From Ephydatia muelleri (taxonomy: Eukaryota > Porifera > Demospongiae > Spongillida > Spongillidae): a stretch of 64,000 bases of DNA. The translations under genes were made by a program, and so were the position numbers. Each line of letters opens with the position of its first letter. Positions within the stretch are counted from its first letter, which is position 1. Below, piece after piece: positions 53,031 to 63,932 of the stretch. A model generated the notes under the pieces. The model was given only the letters and a program-made list of their open reading frames with translations, was not told the DNA's origin and did not search any database. Where the stretch lies: NCBI GenBank assembly GCA_013339895.1, contig JABACO010000013.1, forward strand, positions 6,388,190 through 6,452,189. Direction: 5' to 3'.

Positions 53031-54921
53031 AGAGGGCGCGATTTAATCGACGATACCAGCGTGAAGGTGAACCTGTGGATACCTACATCATGGAGCTGTA
53101 CAAACTGACAGAAAATTGTGACTACGGCGCACTGCAAGCAGAAATGATCCGAGATAGGATCGTTGTAGGAATCAGAGACGAAGCCCTGTCAAAAAGACTT
53201 CAGCTTGATCCAGATCTCACCTTGGAAAAAGCCAAGAAAATAGTAAGACAGCAGGAAGCGGTACAGGAACAGCAGCAAGTTCTGAAAGGTATGGAAGACG
53301 TCACACTGGATGAAGCATCGGGCAGTAAAGGATACATAAGAGAAAGAGGCCAATCAGATAGCTACCCACAGAAGCAGAAGGTGAGGAAATGTCTAAGATG
53401 TAACTAGGAACAACACCGTTTCAGTGAATGCCCTGCTAGAAAAAGCTACATGCTATCGATGTAATCGGAAGGGTCACTTTAGCAAGTGTTGCTCATCTAC
53501 AGTAGTGGAAGATGTTTCGTCCGAGCATAGTGATCTGAACTCGGTGTTTCTGGATACTCTGTCATTGACAAATGAAACTTCATGGGCAATCAATGTAATG
53601 GTGGAAGGGGGACAAGTGAAGTTTAAAGTGGACACTGGTGCGGAAGTCACTGCAATATCGTAAAGGAGCTACAGAGACTTAAAGAAGCCACAGTTGGAGA
53701 AAGCAGGAAGAAAACTGTATGGACCTGGACAATACCCCCCTGAGAGTCTTAGGGCAGTTTAACGGCAAGGTATCTTACAACGGAAAAGAAAGCATTGAAA
53801 CCATTTTTGTTGTGGCAGGACTTCGGACGAACTTGTTGGGTCTTCCAGTCATCATTGCACTGAAACTAATAGCTAGAGTGGAAGCAGTTAGTGTGTTATC
53901 CGTAATGGACGAGTTTCCAGCACTCTTTCAAGGACTGGGTAATCTTGGATAAACTGAAACGGAGTATCTGATGGAGGTATGTATCAGAGACCTTCCAGCC
54001 AGTCCACAAAGACTCCAAGTCTATTGCAAAGCGCAGCAGGATGGCCCAATTTGTGCAAAGGTTATTCAATCCGTTCAACAGGGTTGGCCAGACAAGCACA
54101 AAATTGAACCCGTTTTAAAACACTATTGGAAAGTACAGGGTGACCTGATAGTTCATGGAACTTCAAAGGGAAACCCTCAAGAAACTGCATCAAGGACACC
54201 AAGGGATTGTTAGATGCCAAGAAAGAGCACGGATATCAGTCTGGTGGCCAGGTATTGGACAGCAGATTAAGGATCTTGTTCATAGTTGCCCAACCTTCCA
54301 TGGCAGCGAGTTTCATCAGATCTGTTCGTGTTCAAAGGAGAAAGTTATGTTGTTGTTACAGACTACTATTCACGATACCCGGAAGTGCTTAAATTAAGAG
54401 ATATCACAGCAAAAGGGGTCATTGACGCATTAAAGGCAATATTTTCATGACATGGTATTCCTGAAACATTGGTTTCTGATAATGGCCCACAGTACTCCTC
54501 AGAACTGTTTGCATTAGTTGCAGTAGAATACAATTTCATGCATGTGACAAGCAGCCCTCACTTTCCCCGGTGCAATGGGCATGCTGAAAGATCAGTGCAA
54601 ACTGTCAAGAATATTTTGAGGAAGTCAGAGGACCCCTTATTGGCAATGCTTATCTATTGATCAACCCCTTTACCGTGGTGTAAACTTTCACCTGCTGAAC
54701 TTCTAATGGGAAGGAGACTGCATACTAACCTTCCCTTACTCCCAGAACAATTGAAGCCTAAGTGGCCATCCTTGAAGGAGTTCCGAATACAAGATGACAG
54801 AAAGAAGAACATTAACTAGCCGGGAAGATGTGACTCAACAGACACAGCAGAAGCAACCCTCAGAAACACAGGCAGGGACAAAGCATAGTGAACCAAAACA
54901 AGTACAAAGGTCACACCAAAT
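52971..54921 (+). mobile_element. Gypsy element 1, internally deleted copy 3
   Basis: Same deletions as copy 2 (RT and RNase H missing). gag 53021-53407, knuckle and protease 53424-53663, pol start to 53,950, integrase remains to about 54,660. One extra substitution puts a stop (atttcatgacatgg) in the integrase core near 54,448. Confidence 0.9.
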
Positions 54922-56605
54922 GATGACACGAATTAGCTATGTTGAAGATTTTTGGAAATGCAAGCTTCCATTTGTTCACAGCATCAACTCTGGCCTCCCT
55001 TATTCGGTCTAGTTCTTGTAAATAGCTATAAAGACCATAGTTCAACAGCAAATCATATAACAACCAACAAACACTTACGCCATTCGCTGTTTTCAGCGGA
55101 GGATAGATTACAGCTACCTCCAAAGCTGTATGATTGGATTTTCCACTGGTCACATCATACCTACGTTTTTGAAATGGTCTCTTCATCAAAGTGTTAATTG
55201 TTTCATCATTTCCTTTGCCTCTGGAGCATTTTTTGCTGGAGCATTTTTGCTGGATGTATCGGACATTATTCTGGTGTGATTGATCGTCTTTTCCGTCCCC
55301 AAATTCAGAACCCACAGAAGGTACTTGTGGAAAAATGGGTTTCTCTATGGGCTTCTGTGAAGACTTCTCTGAAGAAGAAGTTGTCTTTATCTTGTGGTGG
55401 CCAGAACTCTCTCTTCGATACTTTATTCTTTCCTGCAGGATCATTTTTAGCCGCTCTGTAATTAAGCATGTCATAAGTAATAAACACGCAGTGAGATCGT
55501 TGTATTTACCTCGTTCATCTATTTAGCTAAGTAAGGCCATTCTGATAGAATCATGGCCACCACCCTTTGATATTCCCCAGAAGTGGGGTATGAGGTTTTC
55601 CTAAATAGGGATCCTGAAATTTCAGATAAAAAGGCTCTCTCTTCGCTGGTGTTCAGGATGGACTTTTTCTTTAAAGCATCCATTACAGACGGAGGGAACT
55701 TTTTTGGAATCTGATAATCCCTCCTAAGTGGGCACTGTTCACTTCTCTTGGCCTTTAGCGACTTCACAGCCCTGATTGGGCCTGCTTTGTCTCAATCGGG
55801 TTCGTTTGTCATTTCCTTTAGCTAACTGCTTAATTCATGCACCTGTTATTGCAGCTGCTCAAATGTGGTGTTTGTGCCGGGCTTTGCCATTTCTCATAGG
55901 TGATAAAGTTCCCAGTGACAATGAAAATTTGAAGCATTTCATGACACTTCTGTTCATAATGGAGCACGTGTTCTCCCCTAAAATTACTCCAGCAATGGCC
56001 GACCTTGTGCCAGAAATGGTTGAATCATTTCTGCATACACACAAAGTGTTGTATGGAAAGAACATAACGCGAAAGATGCATTCCACGTGCCACTTGCACA
56101 GTTGGATGAAGAAGTAATAAAAAATCTGCATTCTTCACTTTCTAATGGCCTTCACCTTTAATATAGATGCGGTCCTCTTTATCACATGTGGTGCATGCGA
56201 TTTGAGGCCAAACACACCTATTTTAAGGCAATGGCTCGAGTTGTTCGTAATTTCAAGAACATTTCTAAGACACTAGCGAAAAGACATCAGCAGTTCTTTT
56301 GCTACCAGCTGCTGAAACCTCACATGTATCTTGTTGATGAAGTTCATTATGGACGAGGTATGCCTACATCTTGAGTTACATAACCTGAATGACAGCTGGA
56401 TTGCATTTACATTGTAGTGACAAGAATTATAATTCAGCACCTGGAAGAAGCAGATATAGTGAAACGGTACTTGGGGAAAAATGAAGAAGTTGAAGTGTGC
56501 AGGTACTATGCTTGCTAAGTTTGTACTGGCAGTTTTAAACATTAGAATCAGAAAAGCAACTGTTTGTGGAACAACCTACCATGCTGGGGATGCCATAATT
56601 ATCTG
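54922..56605. pseudogene. Gene family E, copy 3, first part
   Basis: Minus-strand SAMD3-like block (54,922-55,767) and plus-strand block (55,776 onward) as in the other copies. It is interrupted at about 56,605 (ccataatt) by an 815-bp insertion, after which it resumes at 57,421. Confidence 0.6.
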
Positions 56606-57420
56606 AACCTGCGTCAGCAGGTTCAATATAGGATTGATTGAGGAGTCATGAATGTCATTAAAAATTTTCAGTTGCGTCGCGAGGGACAACGAAGAAACGG
56701 ATAGCTTTTCTCTTTGCAGCAATCGAACGACAACACCAAGATCTACGTTTTGGTGCTAGTTTCATGTCATAAAACTATGCCCTTCTAGACCAACTAAGAA
56801 CCTGTTTCTCGTGCCCATGCCCCAAAAAATTGTTGGTCGTCGTCGTCGTCGTCGTCTTCTTCTCCGTCATGTATAACTCACGCTAGGAATGGTTTTAAAG
56901 AACGGCGATAGTACCAATCGCTTCAGAATTTACCGGCGCGGTGCCCCTTAAGGTAATAAAGAAGCTACAACGAAAAAGTACTATATACGGTATGGGTATA
57001 TTACTATGTTCTAAATACAGGAGTATGGATAATTTTAGGCAGTATAAATACTCCAACAGGCACAAAATCCTCATCACATTACAGTTATGAAGCTTCGTTG
57101 ACACGGAGAAAAAAAAACTTATGAAACAAGTAAATAAAAACCTTCTCTAACGAGAAAGTTGGTGGGCATATAGGATTGACAATGTTGGTGTAAAAAGCAC
57201 GGAAACAAGTGTGACAGAAATGTTACTGGAAAATTGAAATAGGCCTATATTTAGCCCATTTTCTCAGGCGTGCGCTGCCTAAATGTGACTGGGCTAAATA
57301 TAGGCCTATTTCAATTTTCCAGTAACATTTCTGTCACACTTGTTTCCGTGCTTTTTACACCAACATTGTCAATCCTATATGCCCACCAACTTTCTCGTTA
57401 GAGAAGGTTTTTATTTACTT
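56606..57420. mobile_element. 815-bp insertion with large palindrome in family E copy 3
   Basis: The sequence is absent from copies 1 and 2 at the same point (ccataattttaccatcaag). The left end has a small hairpin (gaacctgcgtcagcaggttc at about 56,612). The middle is unique with a gtc trinucleotide run near 56,839. The right end is a near-perfect palindrome (see separate entry). No transposase frame. The class cannot be named; a foldback-type or hairpin-ended element is possible. Confidence 0.75.
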
Positions 57421-57422
57421 GT
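57126..57422. repeat. Perfect-looking inverted repeat, 133-bp arms, 31-bp loop
   Basis: 57126-57258 (acaagtaaataaaaacc...tatttagccca) is reverse-complementary to 57290-57422 without a mismatch that I could find. The loop is 57259-57289. As single-stranded DNA or RNA it would form a very long hairpin. Confidence 0.95.
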
Positions 57423-57711
57423 ACCATCAAGTGACCCGTCAGGAGATCCAGTTTTTGCAACAATCAAATACATGGTGTTTTTGGATTCAGCTGATTCACC
57501 AGTCACCATTCACTTCATTCTTGAAGTATGGCAAACTTTGCTTTATGATTGCCACTACCATGCCTATGAAGTTAAGAAGACAGAAACGATTGTCATCACA
57601 CAACGACAGGGATTCTTGGATCACCACCCCCTGGTAGTGAATAAGGTGTTCGACCCTGCTCAAAACTCAAAACTTTTCATCCGTCTTAGATATGCATATG
57701 TACCTTATTGA
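57421..57711 (+). pseudogene. Gene family E, copy 3, last exon (uninterrupted)
   Basis: Continues the last block of family E: DPSGDPVFATIKYMVFLDSA, then past the point where element 2 sits in copies 1 and 2 (ttatgattg then ccactacc), on through YHAYEVKKT and DHHPLVVNKVF to a TGA at 57709-57711. The pattern (HAYEV, DHHPL) is the usual C-terminal end of this protein family as I recall it. Cut upstream by the 815-bp insertion. Confidence 0.6.
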
Positions 57712-57712
57712 A

Positions 57713-59403
57713 CATTTTCTGGCTCTGTTTCAGTTTACTCCCAACCTACTTAATATTCATAGCTGTTAATTAGATATCAATTTACACCACTCAACAGATA
57801 TTGGCCGCATACGCATTCCATTAAACGTTGTCATGGTTATAACATCCACCTGCAATTTACTTTGTGAAAAAGCTGCCTTGTTGAAGATACTCAACACCTG
57901 TACATACAAAGGTCTCAGAGCATGCTCCGATGCTCCTCCGAGCATGCGCAGATTCATAAAAAGACATGCTTTACGTCTGTATTTAAAGGGGGTCCATAAA
58001 GGGTGCGTTATACTTTTATATACGCGTTTGTGGCGGAGATATGGCTCAACAAGCTCCTCGAATTTTAGCATTTCCTTTGATTGATCCCTTAACCTACTGG
58101 GATCTATGTCACGAGCTCGTGGATCACGATACAACGATTCGGTGGTGCCAGACGTTGAAGCTCCTACCTTCAAGTAAGAGCTGCTCCTGCGGAAGAGTGA
58201 TGAACCTCGTCATAAGAAGGAATAGAAGTCCAGAGGAGTGGGGATGGAGATGTCCTAGAAAAAGTTGCTTGAAGGAGGTGGCCCTGAGGAAAGGGACGTT
58301 CTTTGAAGGTAAGTACAAAAGCCATTCGAATAGATATGTGAATGTATAAACCCGCCATATTTCCGTACTATTCCACAATTCAGGCAGTCACTTGGAGCTA
58401 CTACAGATTTTGAGGTTGGTGCACCTGTGGTCCACCAAAACGCCCGTTGGAAAAGCACATGAGGAAGTAAAGGTGACTAAGACTTGTGGGGTTGTTATAG
58501 GGCTGGGAAGAAGGGTATATATTCACTGTCTTTTTTATTTTTAAAGGTTGGATGTGCCACTGCTGTGGATTGGTACAACTTTGTTAGAGATATATGCATA
58601 CAGTACTTCATTGACCACCCAGCAGTTATAGGAGGCCCTGGAAAGGAAGTCGAAATCGATGAAAGCAAATTTGGAAAGAGGAAGTACAACAGAGGACGAG
58701 TTGTGGAGGGGCACTGGGTCTTCGGAGGAATGGAGAGAGGGGGCGGAGATTGCTTTCTCGTAGAAGTTGCTCAGAGGAATGCTGCAACATTGCTCCCCAT
58801 AATTGCGCAGCATGTCCGGCCAGGGACAGTCGTCTACAGCGACGAGTGGGCAGCCTACAATACTCTAGCAACAACAACAGGCAACACACACCTGACGGTT
58901 AACCACTCGCTCCATTTCGTGGATCCCCTGACTAGTGCGCACACGCAGGGAGTCGAAAGCATGTGGAGTTCATGCAAACGCATGATGCGGGAGGAACGGA
59001 CGATGCATTCGAAACTGTTTGACACATATCTCCCTGAGTTTATGTGGCGGAGAAAGTTCGGGGGTCCTTTAGCTTTTGGTCACATTTTAAAGCATATTGC
59101 AGAACAATACCCTGTGTAAATAATGTGCATTTGTTGGTATGTGTTGCAATATCTGTTTTCACAAAGTAAGTAAGAGGACGGGGAGCGTACCCTAGAAGAC
59201 ACTTGTGGTTGAGGTGGAACAGTGTCCATTGATATTGCCGTGGATGACACAGGCTTTAGGAAATTGCAGATGGATGTTGTAACCATGACGTTTAATGGAA
59301 TGCGTATGTGGCCAATATCTGTTGAGTGGTGTAAATTGATATCTAATTAACAGCTATGAATATTAAGTAGGTTGGGAGTAAACTGAAACAGAGCCCATTT
59401 TCT
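57713..59403 (+). mobile_element. Merlin-type DNA transposon, apparently complete
   Basis: The element 57721-59395 starts GGCTCTGTTTCAG and ends with its reverse complement. TIRs of about 137 bp (57721-57858 and about 59261-59395) differ by a few bases and one 3-bp indel. An 8-bp direct repeat cattttct flanks it (57713-57720 and 59396-59403), as expected for Merlin elements (8-9 bp). It contains one transposase gene. It inserted two bases after the stop codon of family E copy 3. Similar TIRs and an open transposase suggest a recent insertion. Confidence 0.92.
58041..59119 (+). CDS. Merlin (ISXO2-like) transposase, 3 exons, 309 aa
   Basis: Exons 58041-58308, 58384-58472 and 58547-59119 have GT-AG borders and sum to 930 nt, one open frame. 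The N-terminus carries a zinc-binding-type region (CSCGR..., WRCPRKSCLKE) and GTFFEG, then a helical link (LLQILRLVHLWSTKT). The catalytic domain is of the ISXO2/IS1016 type: EIDESKFGKRKYNRGR with Asp157, VVYSDEWAAY with Asp218, and TQGVESMWS with Glu256, forming the DDE triad of cut-and-paste transposases. It acts on the element's own TIRs in the nucleus. All three acidic residues and the frame are intact, so it could be active. The start is the first ATG in the exon. An earlier start is not excluded, but only about 180 bp separate it from the TIR. Confidence 0.92.
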
Positions 59404-60125
59404 TTTTATATTGTCCAGTTGCCCCATTATTCCCATTCTCCATTGTATTATAGTGATGAGTCATACTTAATTTAGAGACCTACATAGGCTATTACCCTCC
59501 ACATCTTTATAGCTCATGAGCAAGTGTTGAGTAGATGGCATGTAATGCATATAGTGTTAATTAGCTGATGCCTACATTCTACTTTAGAGGCTTAGTTTGA
59601 ATGTTCCTGCCAAATCACTTGAAGACTGCATGGTTGTACTGCTCACACCTAACGTAGCAGACTCCGCTGCGACTTACGTATTGCTCAGTGGCTCTTCCGT
59701 TCGTTCCATCTTTCGTTGTTCCTTCCAGTTTTGTGAGAATGAGGCTGTTGTGCAATTATCACCTATACGCCTTCATCAATATAATATTATTATTGCGACC
59801 AACAGATAAGAATTGATAAGGATGGCCCTGGCATCGTCTCAACTGCCAATGGAATGCAGGACCAACGTAACTCCTGGCATTTGGGCCATGTCTACACCTC
59901 TGATGGCTTGGCTCCTCCCACCTCTGATGGCTGTTTACCTGAGAATGCAACATGTCTGAGGAACCTGTTTCATTCAGGGGGGGAGGGGGGGGGGGTGGCC
60001 TGTCCATCACTGAGCTTGAAAGCCAGCAGTACAATGTGTGTGTGTACATGTGTGCATATGTACTGCCTCACTGTGTACCCATATCCATTGCTTTGACACA
60101 TACTGAATATGAAAACGTTCCCACC
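59404..60125. other. Unique DNA; weak coding signal only
   Basis: A plus-strand frame at about 59,810-59,975 (NSWHLGHVYTSDGLAPPTSD then CLPENATCLRN) looks mildly coding, but without clear splice borders or a domain. A run of G lies at 59,979-59,993. Confidence 0.3.
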
Positions 60126-60290
60126 AACCAACGTACACAAACACATACACACACACACACAAACACACATATTCACACACAACACACACACACAAACACA
60201 TGCACACACACAAACAGACATTCACACAAACACAGACACACATACGCATACTCATGCACACACACACACACACGCACCATATGCACACAC
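60126..60290. repeat. (CA)n-rich repeat
   Basis: cacacacacaaacacacata-type irregular dinucleotide DNA. Confidence 0.95.
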
Positions 60291-61226
60291 AGATCTGGAG
60301 CTTAGTGCCTCTCAACCCCTGACCTTGTTGTGAGGTGTTGTGTGAATGGACCAGTCAAGTGCTCAAGACGCCCAAAAGCACCATAGTGCTTTACTCCACA
60401 CTTCTTTCAACCTCTCCCTTCTCTTCCAAAACAAAACACCCATATCTTGTCATAATGTATAATGATCATTGGAATAAATACATGAATATCAGATTAGTGG
60501 GCTTGAAAACTAAATTAAAAAAATCATCAAGTGTACTAAAATAAACCAGCTCACTGTTCAAAACGTTCCAGATCCTTTTGTAAATATGACATAATAGTGT
60601 GCAGATCAGGAAAATTAACACACCTACCAAGATTAAATTAAATTTCATGACTTCGTACCTGAATCTACAGGCATCCATTAAAATTTCGCACCACAACAAA
60701 GCATACATTATTGTACACATGTAGATGAAAGGCCATAACTTACGTTACTGCCTTCATGGGGAATTTTGGCCTGAAAAATTATAATTCATGTATGTGTATT
60801 GTTAAGCATGCAAGGATTGTTTAAGAAGCAAACTCACGTAGTACCCGTAAACGGGTTCGGAACAATACTCTGCAGGGAATGATAATTATTTGTATAACTG
60901 TACTCTGGTTTTGAACACCTGTACCTTTTATCTCAATACAATCATTGAACTGTACTTTCTAAAGTAAAACGATGACACATAGATAACACTCGCGTGCATA
61001 TGTTGCACTTTACAGGAGATGGCTTTTCCTCGGGTTCTAAATTGGTGAGATAGGCTAGCAATAACATACACGCTGCATAAAGGAATAACATACCTTCTGC
61101 TTGACTGGAACAGTTGCCCATTATGGCCTTCCAATTAAGCGTTGGAAAAAAGTATTTCGTACCGGAAACATGACATTGCAATCGTAATGAAGGCAGTATT
61201 AGAAGTATAATAAAACATGTAGGTAA
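60291..61226. other. AT-rich unique DNA, no gene
   Basis: No exon recognised. An imperfect inverted pair (actgccttcat near 60,746 and atgaaggcagt near 61,187) could be remnants of a small inverted-repeat element. Confidence 0.35.
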
Positions 61227-61229
61227 AAG

Positions 61230-61263
<34 letters not shown>
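61227..61263. repeat. Short (GT)n microsatellite
   Basis: About 34 bp of pure GT. Confidence 0.95.
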
Positions 61264-61265
<2 letters not shown>

Positions 61266-61525
61266 ATAGGATTACTCATATTAGAGCCCCCATATGGAAA
61301 CTACATGTTTTTGCATCCCGAATAATTCAAATTTCTCATGCTCTTGCACTCATTACCAGGTTTTTTTTTGTATTAAGACTGTTCTTGAGCGACCTCCTCG
61401 TCTTGCGCGGACTATTCTGTGCGTGCAAACATTGATAAGAACAACACAGTGACATATCAATGCCCTATCTGTATATGCTGCAATTTATTTATTCCTCCTT
61501 CCCTTCTCTTTCTTTTCCCCTTTAG

Positions 61526-61587
61526 GCCGGGTCCAAGGATGTGGCTTTTTGAAATATAACCCGGACTCTTTATTAAGGATGGTGCAG
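61526..61587 (+). CDS. Possible exon, unknown gene
   Basis: After a strong pyrimidine tract and AG (ttcccctttag), 62 nt read RVQGCGFLKYNPDSLLRMVQ and end at a gtatgc donor. I do not recognise the protein. The next candidate exon (62079-62136) has a different phase, so the link between them is unproven. Confidence 0.3.
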
Positions 61588-61596
61588 GTATGCTAA

Positions 61597-62076
61597 AACT
61601 ACCTTTGGCAGCATTATGTCATGCATGCAGTACTAGGTTATCTCCCTTTGGCAGCATTATGTCATGCATGCAGTACTAGGTTATCTCCCTTTGGCAGCAT
61701 TATGTCATGCATGCAGTACTAGGTTATCTCCCTTTGGCAGCATTATGTCATGCATGCAGTACTAGGTTATCTCCCTTTGGCAGCATTATGTCATGCATGC
61801 AGTACTAGGTTATCTCCCTTTGGCAGCATTATGTCATGCATGCAGTACTAGGTTATCTCCCTTTGGCAGCATTATGTCATGCATGCAGTACTAGGTTATC
61901 TCCCTTTGGCAGCATTATGTCATGCATGCAGTACTAGGTTATCTCCCTTTGGCAGCATTATGTCATGCATGCAGTACTAGGTTATCTCCCTTTGGCAGCA
62001 TTATGTCATGCATGCAGTACTAGGTTATCTCCCTTTGGCAGCATTATGTCATGCATGCAGTACTAGGTTATCTCCC
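61597..62076. repeat. 43-bp minisatellite, 11 copies, very homogeneous
   Basis: The unit is tttggcagcattatgtcatg plus catgcagtactaggttatctccc, period 43 bp (61651, 61694 and on). Copies are identical or nearly so. Each contains cag/gcag sites and an ATGCATGC core. It lies between two candidate exons. Confidence 0.97.
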
Positions 62077-62078
62077 AG

Positions 62079-62136
62079 TGTACGACAACTGGACTTTGCC
62101 TTTGATTGGACTGAGTTGAAGAGCTGGAAGAGCTTT
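62079..62136 (+). CDS. Possible exon, unknown gene
   Basis: After ttatctcccag, formed by the edge of the 43-bp array, 58 nt read VRQLDFAFDWTELKSWKSF and stop at a gtacgt donor. The composition looks coding, but the family is not recognised and the frame does not join directly to the exon at 61526. Confidence 0.3.
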
Positions 62137-62146
62137 GTACGTACAA

Positions 62147-62210
<64 letters not shown>

Positions 62211-62362
62211 ATCTTCATTTCTAGGTTTCTATGTGTGTGTGCATGTGTGTATCTGCATTCCTGTGTGTGTGCATGTGTGTGTGCATGTGTGTGCATGTGT
62301 GTGCATGTGTGTGTGCATGTGTGTGTGCATGTGTGTGTGCATGTGTGTGTGTGTGTGCATCA
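62147..62362. repeat. (GT)n and GTGTGCAT repeats
   Basis: Pure GT to about 62,205, then gtgtgtgcatgtgtgtgcat units. A second short TG tract lies at 62,624-62,690. Confidence 0.95.
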
Positions 62363-63019
62363 CTATGCCTCACCTCCATAGACAAGGGGATGAAACCAGC
62401 TATGCATGCATACATCATATTTCACTGGCGTGTGCGTGCAGTAGTCACCAAGGCGGTGACAAGGAACTCATAGACGAATTTGGCCAGTGAAAGCAGATTA
62501 GTGTGGTAAGGCTTGGGTTTGTAGGATCATCAGTGAGAGTGCTTGTACCTTTTGGGATGATTTTGCCTGTTTATGTAGCCTCTTTTCATCATGATTATGT
62601 GGCCTTTTTGAATCACGATTATGGGTGTGTGTGTGTGTGTCTGTGTGTGAATGCATGTGTGTGTGTGTGTGTGTGTTTATGTATGTTGTGCATATATTAG
62701 TATTTTAAAGATTACTAAAATTTGAAATATATATCAATGTTAACATCAGATATGTTGTCATGCTGGGTTATTTCCTGAGCTCAATGCAATGCAATCCAAT
62801 CTGTATATGCTCAAGCACCTTGCTATATTTCCACATCTGTTCATTGTCACGCCTAATGCACTACCATTTTAATTGTGCTACGTTATAATTATAATCAGAT
62901 AGTAGTTGTAAGAGGTCCCCCCCACTTGTTCAGTTCCGCAACTCTGAAACCACCCTGTACAAGTTCAGCGTTATGTAATGATGTTATTACATAAGGGTCC
63001 CCAGACCCTTACACTCCTC
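62363..63019. other. Unique DNA, no gene recognised
   Basis: Apart from the short TG tract at 62,624-62,690, nothing recognisable. Confidence 0.4.
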
Positions 63020-63190
63020 TAGCCTTCTTCCAGCGACAAGCTGGTTTTTTCCGATAAGGCATCTGCATTGCCGTTGAGCCCTCCAGGGTGGTCCTTGATC
63101 TTCGGTGGATAGAGCTACAAGGCCAAATTTGATCTCTTAGTCTTGCATTACCGCCTCCATGCTGGCTTCGCATTGAGTGGTTTACGAACA
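63020..63190 (-). pseudogene. Relic of gypsy-type RNase H end
   Basis: On the minus strand the frame KIKDHPGGLNGNADALSEK matches the usual end of the Ty3/gypsy RNase H/connection region (pattern HxPGxxNxNADALSR). Only this short segment is recognisable; the surrounding frames are broken. Confidence 0.6.
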
Positions 63191-63593
63191 TTGTAGAAAG
63201 TCAACAACTGCTCCTGGCTGATCATGTCCTGACATATGAGTTTGGAAGGACACAATCTAAATGACATTTTGAGTAGCATCCTGACATAAGCTAGGTGTTG
63301 TAGATATCTTCTATCTCTGTCAGAATAACTTTACTGAACCTCATAGTGCCGGCCAGTCGAGTGTGTGTAAGGGTACTGACCCCCTACCCTGAGCCTGACT
63401 GGGACCAAGGGAAACGCTGGTTCCCATTAGGTCAGCCCCACCCCTTGATGCTGGTCAAAGTAAGGTGGTTAGGTCAGGGTAGAAGCCCGAAGGGTGCCGC
63501 CCAAGTGAAATCCCCAAATGGATTGATTAAGGGTGATTTGGTTCCAGGTAACAGTGTGAATACAAGTGAAGTGTGTGAGTGTGTTCAGTGGAG
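63191..63593. other. Unique DNA, no gene recognised
   Basis: Lies between two retroelement-type relics and may be degenerate element sequence. No LTR is recognised. Confidence 0.35.
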
Positions 63594-63932
63594 TCATGGT
63601 GCTGGTGCTATAGTTGCTGTGACTGAAGGACTTGTCAGTGGATGCCTGGCATAGCTGGTGTAGGCAGTGCTGCTCCATCTTCCCAGCCACTGGATGGTGG
63701 ATGGTAGGAGCCCTTCTTGTGCTGCTGCTGCTGCCGCCCCAATCCAGAGACTATGTGTGTTGTATTTGGAGGTGTCATACCCACCCCTGAGCAGTAGGTC
63801 TTTCAAGATGTCTCTCATAGCTCTGGAGACGAGTGGGCGGCCAGTGTGGAAGTGAAATAGGGCTGCTCTTGGTGGTGCTGTGCAGCTGGCAGCCTTAGCT
63901 TTTAACTGAGTGATTGCTGCCCACCCTACCAT
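63594..63932 (-). pseudogene. Tyrosine recombinase fragment (DIRS/Crypton-like)
   Basis: Minus-strand frame: FHTGRPLVSRAMRDILKDLL, GGYDTSKYNTHSLWIGAAAA, then IQWLGRWSSTAYTSYARHP. This follows the C-terminal half of tyrosine recombinases as found in DIRS-like and related animal elements: H-x-x-R box, then W/H and the Tyr nucleophile (AYxxYxR). The Arg of the H-x-x-R box (usually HSFRIGA) is Trp here, so the copy is probably inactive. The upstream half is not in this frame, and the window edge follows within 70 bp. Confidence 0.65.

Noticed and set aside
56600..57420. Helitron identity for the 815-bp insertion
   Set aside because: It is placed near an A/T junction and has a terminal hairpin, but the CTRR end and TC start are not present, and there is no Rep/helicase.
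59597..60100. Exon-like frame with several cysteines downstream of the Merlin element
   Set aside because: No consistent splice borders, and a run of G breaks it. Mentioned only as a weak signal in the region entry.
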